A stretch of 9,371 nucleotides of DNA. It comes from Methanobacteriota archaeon. GTDB lineage: Archaea > Thermoplasmatota > DTKX01 > GCA-020343715. The notes beneath the pieces were generated by a model that saw only the letters and a list, made by a program, of their open reading frames with translations, had not been told where the DNA came from and made no database searches. The stretch's first letter is position 1. Each line of letters starts with the position of its first letter. A program made the translations under genes and the position numbers. The stretch spans positions 1-9,371 of the forward strand of contig JAUVRF010000043.1 of the NCBI GenBank assembly GCA_030597775.1, read 5' to 3'. Below are positions 1-5,731 of the stretch, piece by piece.

Positions 1-60
1 CAGGTGAAGGCATAGCTGCATACCTGCAGGTACGAGTACTTCCCTGGCGAGGCCCCGGCC
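1..60 (+). other. Likely coding 5' end of the UbiA gene, in a disturbed frame
   Basis: In the frame of the downstream UbiA gene, a TAG at 13-15 closes the frame, but the codons from 16 to 60 read R-Y-E-Y-F-P-G-E-A-P-A directly before the ATG at 61, which looks like the start of the first UbiA membrane helix. The +3 frame instead reads A-A-Y-L-Q up to about position 32. Joining the two by one base change in length near 27-33 would give a continuous A-Y-L-(Q/R)-Y-E-Y-F-P-type N-terminus, as is common in UbiA proteins. Either a sequencing or assembly indel lies here, or the gene starts at a weak codon such as CTG at 16. A GGTGA at 3-7 resembles an archaeal ribosome binding site but has no ATG, GTG or TTG at a useful distance that leads into the open frame. 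Confidence 0.35.
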
Positions 61-1470
61 ATGCTGGTCCCCATCTTCTTGACCGCCACCCCCGGTCAGC
101 CCCTCATCTCCGTGAACCTGCTCATCGGCCTGGTGGCGTTCCTGCTGCTGTTCCTATCGGGCTTCACCATCAACGCGTACACCGACCGCAAGCTGGACGA
201 GAACTACGACAGCTTCAAGAGGAACATCTCCTCGTCGGTGGGCGTGCTGGGCGCCAAGCGCCTGCTCTACATCACCATCGCCCAGGTGGTGATAGCCGTC
301 ATCCTGGCGGGCATCGTGGCCTACCGTATGGGCGAGCCCCTCCTGTTCCTCATGGTGCTGGTTGGCGTGTTCCTCGGCATCGGGTACTCCATCAAGCCCC
401 TGAACTTCAAGGAGCGGGGCTCGATCTGGCACGCAGTGGCCCTGGGCCCCTCCATCTTCTTCATCCCCCTTCTTTTCCTCTACTGGTTCGCGGCCGGGGA
501 GCTGACCGCCTTCATCATCATCCTTGCCGCTGGCTTCTCCCTTGTCCACTACGCAATGGAGTACGGGAACCAGGCCAACGACTACCTGGAGGACCTGGAG
601 GCACACGTGATGACGCCCCCGGTGCGTCTGGGCATCGCCCAGAGCCTGAAGGTGGCCACCATCATGTTCATCGTTGGCGCCGTCATCGTGGGCTTCAGCT
701 TCTACTACCTGGTGTTCAACAACGAGGCCCTTCTGGCCCACTTCTCCACCGGGAGCCTTTGGCTGGTGGTGCTGGTGATATGGGCCGTGCTCACGGCCGG
801 TTACTACCTGCCCGTCCGTGGCCTCTACCGCATGTGGATCATCTCCGCAGAGAGCGAGGACATCGAGAAGGACATGCCCCTCATCAAGCAGCAGTGCAAT
901 TACTCCCACTGGCAGACCTCGGGCATCATGGGCCTGCTGTTCGTCAGCATTATCATCTTCGGGACCAACATGGTGACCCTGGACATGACGGTCGAGCCCC
1001 TCGAGGGAGCCCACTTCTCCGACCCGCCGTCGGCGACGCTGGTCAACAGCGGCAGCCTGTTCAACCCCGACTACTTCGTGGACACCTTCCTGTTCATCCG
1101 CTCCGAGGACTCCGAGGTCGAGAGCGGTACACTCCAGGTCCAGATCGAAGTGGACGAGAACGGAGTAGTTTACGAGAGACAGGTCCTCAACGTGACCCAC
1201 CGGTTGCTTCCACGGGAGACCTGGACGAGGATGGTCCATCTGGACGTCCGTGAGTTCGCCACCTCGACCATCACCATCATCCTCCTGGAGGACGATGACG
1301 GTGACGGGACCTACACCGTGGAGCGGGACCGGTGGACGAAGACCGTCAGGGTGTACCCCGAGAGGGGCGGCCCCTTGGACGTTGATGAGGAGGCCGGTCC
1401 GGATGTGCTCGACCGGTTGCCCGAGTCGCCCATCGACCTTCCCCGAAGGCCCACCGGCCTCGGGTACTGA
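61..1470 (+). CDS. UbiA-family membrane prenyltransferase with extra C-terminal ectodomain
   Basis: Predicted to move a polyprenyl chain from its diphosphate onto an unknown acceptor inside the membrane. Both Asp-rich motifs that bind Mg-diphosphate in this superfamily are visible: N38-x3-D42-x3-D46, and N170-x3-D174-x3-D178 followed by a PPVRLG stretch resembling the MenA-type region after motif 2. Hydrophobic helices lie near residues 20-40, 68-88, 94-111, 123-144, 148-166, 198-219, 233-252 and 288-308. With the stretch just before and after M1 counted as helix 1, this gives the nine helices usual for UbiA. Residues 309-469 form a soluble, beta-rich looking tail ending in an acidic, proline-rich segment; ordinary UbiA proteins are about 280-310 residues and lack it. 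With nine helices the C-terminus lies outside the cell, so the tail would be an ectodomain. The ATG at 61 has no good ribosome binding site and cuts helix 1, so the true start is probably upstream. The acceptor cannot be read: DGGGP synthase, MenA-like and other classes remain possible. Confidence 0.8.
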   Translation: MLVPIFLTATPGQPLISVNLLIGLVAFLLLFLSGFTINAYTDRKLDENYDSFKRNISSSVGVLGAKRLLYITIAQVVIAVILAGIVAYRMGEPLLFLMVLVGVFLGIGYSIKPLNFKERGSIWHAVALGPSIFFIPLLFLYWFAAGELTAFIIILAAGFSLVHYAMEYGNQANDYLEDLEAHVMTPPVRLGIAQSLKVATIMFIVGAVIVGFSFYYLVFNNEALLAHFSTGSLWLVVLVIWAVLTAGYYLPVRGLYRMWIISAESEDIEKDMPLIKQQCNYSHWQTSGIMGLLFVSIIIFGTNMVTLDMTVEPLEGAHFSDPPSATLVNSGSLFNPDYFVDTFLFIRSEDSEVESGTLQVQIEVDENGVVYERQVLNVTHRLLPRETWTRMVHLDVREFATSTITIILLEDDDGDGTYTVERDRWTKTVRVYPERGGPLDVDEEAGPDVLDRLPESPIDLPRRPTGLGY

Positions 1471-1501
1471 TGCTGGGGACCTCCCGGAACATCTGGCCGT
1501 G

Positions 1502-1514
1502 TGATAATCTATTT
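1502..1514 (+). promoter_or_regulatory. Candidate archaeal TATA-like promoter for the ABC transporter genes
   Basis: The 75-bp gap between the UbiA stop and the first permease is GC-rich except for an AT island, TGATAATCTATTT. Its centre is about 38 bp before the GTG at 1546. A TATA box usually lies about 25 bp before the start of transcription in archaea, so the transcript would begin near 1533-1536 with a very short leader, which fits the lack of a ribosome binding site before this GTG. The match to the TATA consensus is only partial, and read-through from UbiA is equally possible. Confidence 0.3.
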
Positions 1515-1545
1515 GTAGCCTGCCCCCCATTCCAAACCGGTCAGT

Positions 1546-2823
1546 GTGTACGCTATCAAGAGCCTTCGCCGACGTACGACGCGTGTCGTCCTGACCGTTC
1601 TCGGGGTGGCATTGTCCATCGCCCTCACAGTGACCATGTTGTCCATAGGCGAGGGGCTCCGCACATCGACCGATGACCTTGTCCAGTCCACGGGCGTGGA
1701 CCTGTTCATCGTGCCCAAGGGCTCCGATTACCTGTTCTTCAACGTGGACTTCATCCAGGGCACCAACCTGACCCAGGACATCGCCGACTACCTGGGGTCC
1801 GACGCGGACACGGTCACACCCCGTTTCACACCCAGTCGTCAACTCTACGTCCGGACGGCAGACGGCAACGGGGACGGGGACGCACGGTCCCTCGGCGCCC
1901 AGGGCAACGGGGTGATCCCCGACACCCTCGGTGATATAAGCGGCTTCTCGATCGTGGACGGGAAGTACTTCACCCAAGGGGACGACCCCTTCCGCGACGA
2001 CCCCTCGTTCAGGGCGGGCATCTACGACCCGGCGTTCTTCGCCAACTTCACGGGCGAGATAGTCATCAACAAGGCCCTCGCCGACGAGATGGGTCTCAAG
2101 ACCGGCGACCAGCTGGTCCTCTCCTCGTCCCAGTCCTTCATGGACAGTGTCACATTGACCGTGGTCGGCGTCTACGTGGCCGACTTCGAGGGCACGGAGT
2201 TCCGGTCCTTCCACCTGTCGCTCTCGGAGCTGCAGTACATGCTCCAGCGCTTCGACGACCCGGTCACTGAGATCCTGGTGGACCTTGCTGAAGGTGTGGA
2301 CACCGACGATACGAGGGAGAGGCTGGAGAACGACTTCGAGTACTCGCCTCGCCTCACCGTCAGCACCGACCGGGACATCTACAACACCCTGGGAAACCTC
2401 TTCGACACCTTCGAGGGCTTCGCCACGCTCATCGCCCCCATCACCATCGTGGTGGCGGTCCTCTTCATATCCACCGTGATGATAATCTCGGTCAAGGAGC
2501 GGACCCGGGAGATCGGGGCCCTTCGTGCCATCGGGTTCAGCCGGTCCTCCATCTTCAAGCAGGTGCTCATCGAGGGCATCATCATCTCCCTCGTGGGCTT
2601 CGCCCTGGGCCTGCTGATGGGCTTCTTCGACGTTTGGGCGTTGGACGAGTTGCTGAGGAGGACGCTCACCGGGATCCCCGAGGGGATCCACGTGACGGAG
2701 ATAACCGGGGTGGTGATAATGGAGGTCACGCTGGTGGCCCTCATCATCGGTGCGGTCGCGGGGCTGCTCCCCGCATATTGGGCGACCAGGATCGACATCG
2801 CCAAGACCCTGAGGCAGGAGTGA
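1546..2823 (+). CDS. ABC transporter permease, MacB/FtsX type (first of a pair)
   Basis: Membrane subunit of an ABC transporter of the COG0577 (SalY/MacB/LolC) class. Layout: basic N-terminus, helix 1 (about residues 13-33), a large extracytoplasmic domain of roughly 255 residues (MacB periplasmic-core-like), then three helices near 292-315, 336-362 and 386-410, ending in a short basic cytosolic tail. The cytosolic loop after helix 2 carries the FtsX-family signature E318-R-T-R-E-I-G-A-L-R-A-I-G330, which couples to the ATPase. The start is a GTG: an in-frame TAG lies at 1516-1518 and no ATG occurs before the first helix. Residues 106-112 (DGNGDGD) in the ectodomain resemble a calcium-binding loop. 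The gene is followed after one base by a second permease and then the ATPase, so the complex is probably a heterodimer of permeases plus an ATPase dimer. The substrate is unknown; this class moves lipoproteins, lipids, peptides or drugs, or transmits force across the membrane. Confidence 0.88.
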   Translation: MYAIKSLRRRTTRVVLTVLGVALSIALTVTMLSIGEGLRTSTDDLVQSTGVDLFIVPKGSDYLFFNVDFIQGTNLTQDIADYLGSDADTVTPRFTPSRQLYVRTADGNGDGDARSLGAQGNGVIPDTLGDISGFSIVDGKYFTQGDDPFRDDPSFRAGIYDPAFFANFTGEIVINKALADEMGLKTGDQLVLSSSQSFMDSVTLTVVGVYVADFEGTEFRSFHLSLSELQYMLQRFDDPVTEILVDLAEGVDTDDTRERLENDFEYSPRLTVSTDRDIYNTLGNLFDTFEGFATLIAPITIVVAVLFISTVMIISVKERTREIGALRAIGFSRSSIFKQVLIEGIIISLVGFALGLLMGFFDVWALDELLRRTLTGIPEGIHVTEITGVVIMEVTLVALIIGAVAGLLPAYWATRIDIAKTLRQE

Positions 2824-2824
2824 G
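2817..2824 (+). promoter_or_regulatory. Ribosome binding site of the second permease, overlapping the previous stop
   Basis: GGAGTGAG runs through the TGA stop (2821-2823) of the first permease, 4 bases after its GGAG core to the ATG at 2825 and 10 to a second in-frame ATG at 2831. Translation of the two permeases is therefore probably coupled. Either ATG could be used; they differ by two residues. Confidence 0.55.
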
Positions 2825-4150
2825 ATGGCCATGCCGCACCGGGAGGAGACACCACACGAACTGGCCCTCAACCCTCACGTGTCCAGGTTGCCGGTGGCCA
2901 TCCGGAACCTCCTGCGGAGGCCCATGAGGTCGGTCATGACCTGTGCCGCGGTGGCCATCTCCATGGGCCTGCTCATCTCCATGTTCTCCGTCTCCGAGGG
3001 CATAATGGACTCGGCCGAGGTGCCCCTCTTGGAGTCCCGGGAGGACCTGGTGATCAATCCGGACCAGGGGAGGATCGAGCTGTCCCACACCATCGCGGCC
3101 GACATCACGTCGTGGGACGAGGTCGATTTCGCCACGCCTGCGCTGTACCAGGACATGCGGGTGCTGCTGCCAGAGCCCGATGCAGTGGACGGGCGCTACC
3201 CCAAGGTGGTCGAGGCCCTTGGCATCGTCCCGGCCCCGTTCTGGGAGCTCATGGGCGAGCGGGAACGGGAACGCTTCGACCAGGACGAGTGGTTCACCTA
3301 TCTGGACGACCCCTACTTCGGCAACGGGACCTACGACGGCCACTTCACCGGTGAGATCCTCCTGTCCCAGAACCTGCGCGGACCCGACCTCCAGGTGGGG
3401 CACGTCCTTCCGGTCATCGCCTTGGACCGGGTCGTCAACATGACCGTGGTCGGATTCTTCGACCACGAATGGGCGGGTCTGACGGGCATCGCGGACCTGT
3501 CCTTCGCCATCCTGCACCTCTCGGAGCTCCAGGCCCTCACCGGCATGGCATGGGAGGGGGAGGGAGCGTCGGCCAGGGTCGTTGACCTCTCGAACCTCGT
3601 CTCGGTGGCCCTGACCCCCGAGGCCGTGAAGGACCGGGCCGAGGAGGAGGTCGCGCAGCGCATAAGGGACGAGTATCCGGCATATGCCGAGGACGTCTTC
3701 ACCAAGGGGGAACAGCTGGAGCTCATCCGCCAGGAGACCATGATCGCCGAGGCGTTCTACTTCGCCATCGGCTCGGTATCGATGCTGATCGGCCTGCTGT
3801 TCGTGGCCACCATAATGATCGTGTCCGTACTGGAGCGCACCCGGGAGATCGGGATACTCCGGGCCATCGGTATATCCAGGCGGTCCGTGTTCGCCCAGGT
3901 CATCACGGAGGCCATGGTGCTGGTGCTCGCGGGAGCGCTCATCGGGATAGTGCCCGGGTACTTCGGGGCGGTCTGGGCGGCGGAGAGGATAAGCACCAAC
4001 GTCGGTGTCAGTATCGACCTGGGGTTCTCCACCGCATTCGTCATCCAGGCCCTGCTCTGGGTGTTCCTTGTGGGGGTGCTGTTCGCCATGTATCCAGCAT
4101 ACGTGGCCATCCGGATGAACATCGTCAAGGCCATCACAAGCTCGCATTGA
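2825..4150 (+). CDS. ABC transporter permease, MacB/FtsX type (second of a pair)
   Basis: Second membrane subunit of the same transporter. A hydrophilic, basic N-terminus of about 35 residues is followed by helix 1 (about 36-58), a large ectodomain (about 59-312), and three helices near 313-335, 355-378 and 402-425, ending in a short cytosolic tail. The FtsX-family coupling motif E337-R-T-R-E-I-G-I-L-R-A-I-G349 lies after helix 2, almost identical to that of the neighbouring permease, while the ectodomains have diverged. This supports an old duplication giving a heterodimer, as with LolC/LolE. It starts one base after the first permease and ends 35 bp before the preferred start of the ATPase. 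What the ectodomain binds cannot be read from the sequence. Confidence 0.88.
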   Translation: MAMPHREETPHELALNPHVSRLPVAIRNLLRRPMRSVMTCAAVAISMGLLISMFSVSEGIMDSAEVPLLESREDLVINPDQGRIELSHTIAADITSWDEVDFATPALYQDMRVLLPEPDAVDGRYPKVVEALGIVPAPFWELMGERERERFDQDEWFTYLDDPYFGNGTYDGHFTGEILLSQNLRGPDLQVGHVLPVIALDRVVNMTVVGFFDHEWAGLTGIADLSFAILHLSELQALTGMAWEGEGASARVVDLSNLVSVALTPEAVKDRAEEEVAQRIRDEYPAYAEDVFTKGEQLELIRQETMIAEAFYFAIGSVSMLIGLLFVATIMIVSVLERTREIGILRAIGISRRSVFAQVITEAMVLVLAGALIGIVPGYFGAVWAAERISTNVGVSIDLGFSTAFVIQALLWVFLVGVLFAMYPAYVAIRMNIVKAITSSH

Positions 4151-4168
4151 CAGCGAAAGGGGGAAATC

Positions 4169-4177
4169 GAGGGAGGG
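4169..4177 (+). promoter_or_regulatory. Ribosome binding site that fixes the ATPase start
   Basis: GAGGGAGGG lies 8 bases before a TTG at 4186-4188. No comparable site precedes the upstream in-frame TTG at 4147 (which overlaps the stop of the second permease) or the later ATG at 4225. This favours 4186 as the start. Confidence 0.6.
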
Positions 4178-4185
4178 CATTAACG

Positions 4186-4929
4186 TTGGACGTGGGCGCG
4201 CAGGACACTCGGATCGCCATTCGCATGGACGACATCACCAAGGTCTACGAGGTCGGCGAGACGGAGATACGCGCCCTCGACGGTGTCGACCTCGAGATCA
4301 TGAGGGGCCAGTTCGTCTCCATAATGGGACCCTCCGGTTCTGGCAAGTCCACCCTCCTCAACGTTATCGGTTGCATCGACACTCCCACCAGCGGCAGTCT
4401 GCGGATCATGGACCAGGAGGTCTCACGCCTCAAGGACAAGGACCTCACCGCGATCCGCCTCAGCACCATCGGTTTCATCTTCCAACAGTTCTACCTCATC
4501 CCCACCCTGAACGCCATCGAGAACGTGGAGCTTCCCATGAAGGAGGCCCGCATCCCTCGCGACGACCGGCACAGGCGCGCCACCCAGCTCCTGGCCATGG
4601 TGGGCCTGTCCAATCGCATGAGCCACCTGCCCAACCAGCTGTCCGGAGGAGAGCAGCAGAGGGTGGCCATCGCCCGTGCCTTGGCCAACGAGCCCGACAT
4701 CCTTCTGGCCGACGAGCCCACCGGCGAGGTGGACTCCCAGACCTCGGACAGCATCCTCAGCATCCTGGAGGACCTGAACCGGGACAGGGGTCTCACGATG
4801 GTCGTGGTGTCCCACGACCCCAACGTCGCCAACCGGGCGCCCAGGCGTCTCAGCATGGTGGATGGGAAGATCGTCAGCGACCGCAGCGGGCCGATGATCA
4901 CCGGCGGTAACGTCCCTAGAGGTACCTGA
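4186..4929 (+). CDS. ABC transporter ATPase, LolD/MacB type
   Basis: Cytosolic ATPase of COG1136 class that powers the two permeases just upstream. Numbered from the TTG at 4186 (247 residues): Walker A G48-P-S-G-S-G-K-S-T56, Q-loop glutamines at 100-101 (F-Q-Q-F-Y-L-I-P, as in LolD/MacB), signature L152-S-G-G-E-Q-Q-R159, Walker B I172-L-L-A-D-E-P178 with catalytic E177, a typical T-G-E-V-D D-loop, and switch histidine H210 in V-S-H-D. All catalytic parts are intact and the length is that of a single nucleotide-binding domain. A longer form from TTG 4147 (13 more residues) and a shorter one from ATG 4225 are possible; the GAGGGAGGG site favours 4186. The A-loop tyrosine appears in K-V-Y-E-V-G, the usual beginning of the domain. 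It binds ATP, while the permeases set the substrate. Confidence 0.93.
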   Translation: MDVGAQDTRIAIRMDDITKVYEVGETEIRALDGVDLEIMRGQFVSIMGPSGSGKSTLLNVIGCIDTPTSGSLRIMDQEVSRLKDKDLTAIRLSTIGFIFQQFYLIPTLNAIENVELPMKEARIPRDDRHRRATQLLAMVGLSNRMSHLPNQLSGGEQQRVAIARALANEPDILLADEPTGEVDSQTSDSILSILEDLNRDRGLTMVVVSHDPNVANRAPRRLSMVDGKIVSDRSGPMITGGNVPRGT

Positions 4930-4934
4930 GGAGG
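4930..4934 (+). promoter_or_regulatory. Ribosome binding site of the phosphatase
   Basis: GGAGG begins right after the TGA of the ATPase gene and lies 10 bases before the ATG at 4945. The tight fit suggests that the phosphatase is translated from the same transcript as the transporter. Confidence 0.6.
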
Positions 4935-4944
4935 ATCCCTTGAT

Positions 4945-5667
4945 ATGAAATTCGAGCCAGAGCCACCCTTCGACCGACCCATCAGGGCGGTCGTCTCGGA
5001 CATCGACGGTACCCTGACCACACCGGACAGGATGCTGTCGGTGGCGGGCGCCACTGCGGTCATGCGCCTCGAGGCCGTGGGCATACCCGTCCTCCTGGCC
5101 TCGGGCAACGTGATGCCGTCGACGCGGGCATACGCCCTGATGCTCGGGGCCAGCGGGCCTCTGGTGGCGGAGAACGGGGGCATGGTGGCGTACCGGGGCG
5201 AGGGCTGGAGGGAGACCATCGACCTTCTGGCGGATCGAGGGTTGGCCGACGAGGCCTACGGCCACCTCAAGGTACAGATGCCCGAGGTGCATCCCCTGCT
5301 GACCCAGCGATGGCGGGAGACGGAGATCGCCCTGGAGATGGGGCCCGACGTGTCCAGGATCCGAGAGATCCTCGCTGACTTCCCGGTCCGGGTGGAGTCC
5401 TCGGGCTACTCGATCCACATAATCGACGCCAAGGTCACCAAGGGCACCGGTGTCAAGCACGCCCTGGACCTGATAGACATCCCCCCTCGGGAGGTGATGG
5501 CCCTGGGCGATTCTGAGAACGACATCAGCATGTTCGAGATGGCGGGCCTGAGCGTGGCCGTGAGCCCCAAGGACGAGGCCCTCACCTCGAAGGCCGATTA
5601 CGTCTGCAAGTGGACCGACGGCGACGGGGTCTTCGAGGCCGTGTCCAAGGTCCTCGGTCCGCCCTGA
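4945..5667 (+). CDS. HAD phosphatase, archaeal phosphoglycolate phosphatase family
   Basis: Soluble HAD-superfamily hydrolase, probably removing phosphate from 2-phosphoglycolate (EC 3.1.3.18) or a similar small sugar-acid phosphate. Motif I is D19-I-D21-G-T-L (D19 nucleophile, D21 acid/base), motif II is S53-G-N55, motif III is K166 in V-T-K-G-T-G, and motif IV is G188-D-S-E-N-D193 for Mg. The S-G-N form of motif II and the following G-x-S-G-P-L-V-A-E-N-G-G stretch are typical of the archaeal phosphoglycolate phosphatase/SPP-like group (the Thermoplasma TA0175 type), with the alpha/beta cap between motifs II and III. The 240 residues include about a dozen extra at the N-terminus. It lies 15 bp after the ABC ATPase gene, so it may simply share the transcript or may dephosphorylate a product linked to the transporter. 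Related enzymes acting on sucrose-phosphate or mannosyl-phosphoglycerate share these motifs, so the substrate is less sure than the family. Confidence 0.85.
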   Translation: MKFEPEPPFDRPIRAVVSDIDGTLTTPDRMLSVAGATAVMRLEAVGIPVLLASGNVMPSTRAYALMLGASGPLVAENGGMVAYRGEGWRETIDLLADRGLADEAYGHLKVQMPEVHPLLTQRWRETEIALEMGPDVSRIREILADFPVRVESSGYSIHIIDAKVTKGTGVKHALDLIDIPPREVMALGDSENDISMFEMAGLSVAVSPKDEALTSKADYVCKWTDGDGVFEAVSKVLGPP

Positions 5668-5685
5668 GCCGACGGGGCCAACAGC

Positions 5686-5697
5686 AACCTTTTTGCT
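5686..5697 (+). promoter_or_regulatory. T-rich spacer: terminator of the upstream operon and/or promoter of the hydro-lyase genes
   Basis: The 64-bp gap between the phosphatase stop and the ATG at 5732 contains AACCTTTTTGCT, with five consecutive T at 5690-5694 in otherwise GC-rich sequence. A T tract on the coding strand is the known intrinsic terminator signal in archaea, although this one is short. The same island lies about 40 bp before the start codon, right for a TATA-like element giving a leader of about 15 bases that contains the GAGGG at 5721. The two roles cannot be separated by eye. Confidence 0.35.
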
Positions 5698-5720
5698 CTC
5701 ACGCGTCGTTCCCGGACCGC

Positions 5721-5725
5721 GAGGG
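5721..5725 (+). promoter_or_regulatory. Ribosome binding site that fixes the hydro-lyase large-subunit start
   Basis: GAGGG lies 6 bases before the ATG at 5732 and 12 before a second in-frame ATG at 5738. The reading frame stays open upstream to a TTG at 5693, but that stretch is non-coding in character and sits in the T-rich spacer, so 5732 is preferred. Confidence 0.5.
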
Positions 5726-5731
5726 TTTCCC

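Noticed and set aside
154..2871. Very long open frame (905 codons) on the minus strand across the UbiA gene and the first permease
   Set aside because: Its translation is dominated by G, D, H, E, V and R in shuffled runs with no domain or membrane pattern. It lies opposite two genes with clear motifs, and such antisense frames are expected in GC-rich coding DNA.
2744..4180. Long minus-strand open frame opposite the second permease
   Set aside because: Same low-information composition as other antisense frames, no recognisable domain, and the opposite strand carries an intact FtsX-type permease.
1546..4929. A true Lol lipoprotein export system
   Set aside because: The subunit plan matches LolCDE, but Lol serves a Gram-negative outer membrane and no partner genes are present; only the transporter class can be stated.
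5693..5731. Upstream TTG start for the hydro-lyase large subunit
   Set aside because: The extra residues are unlike the family N-terminus and fall in the T-rich spacer, while the ATG at 5732 has GAGGG at a suitable distance.
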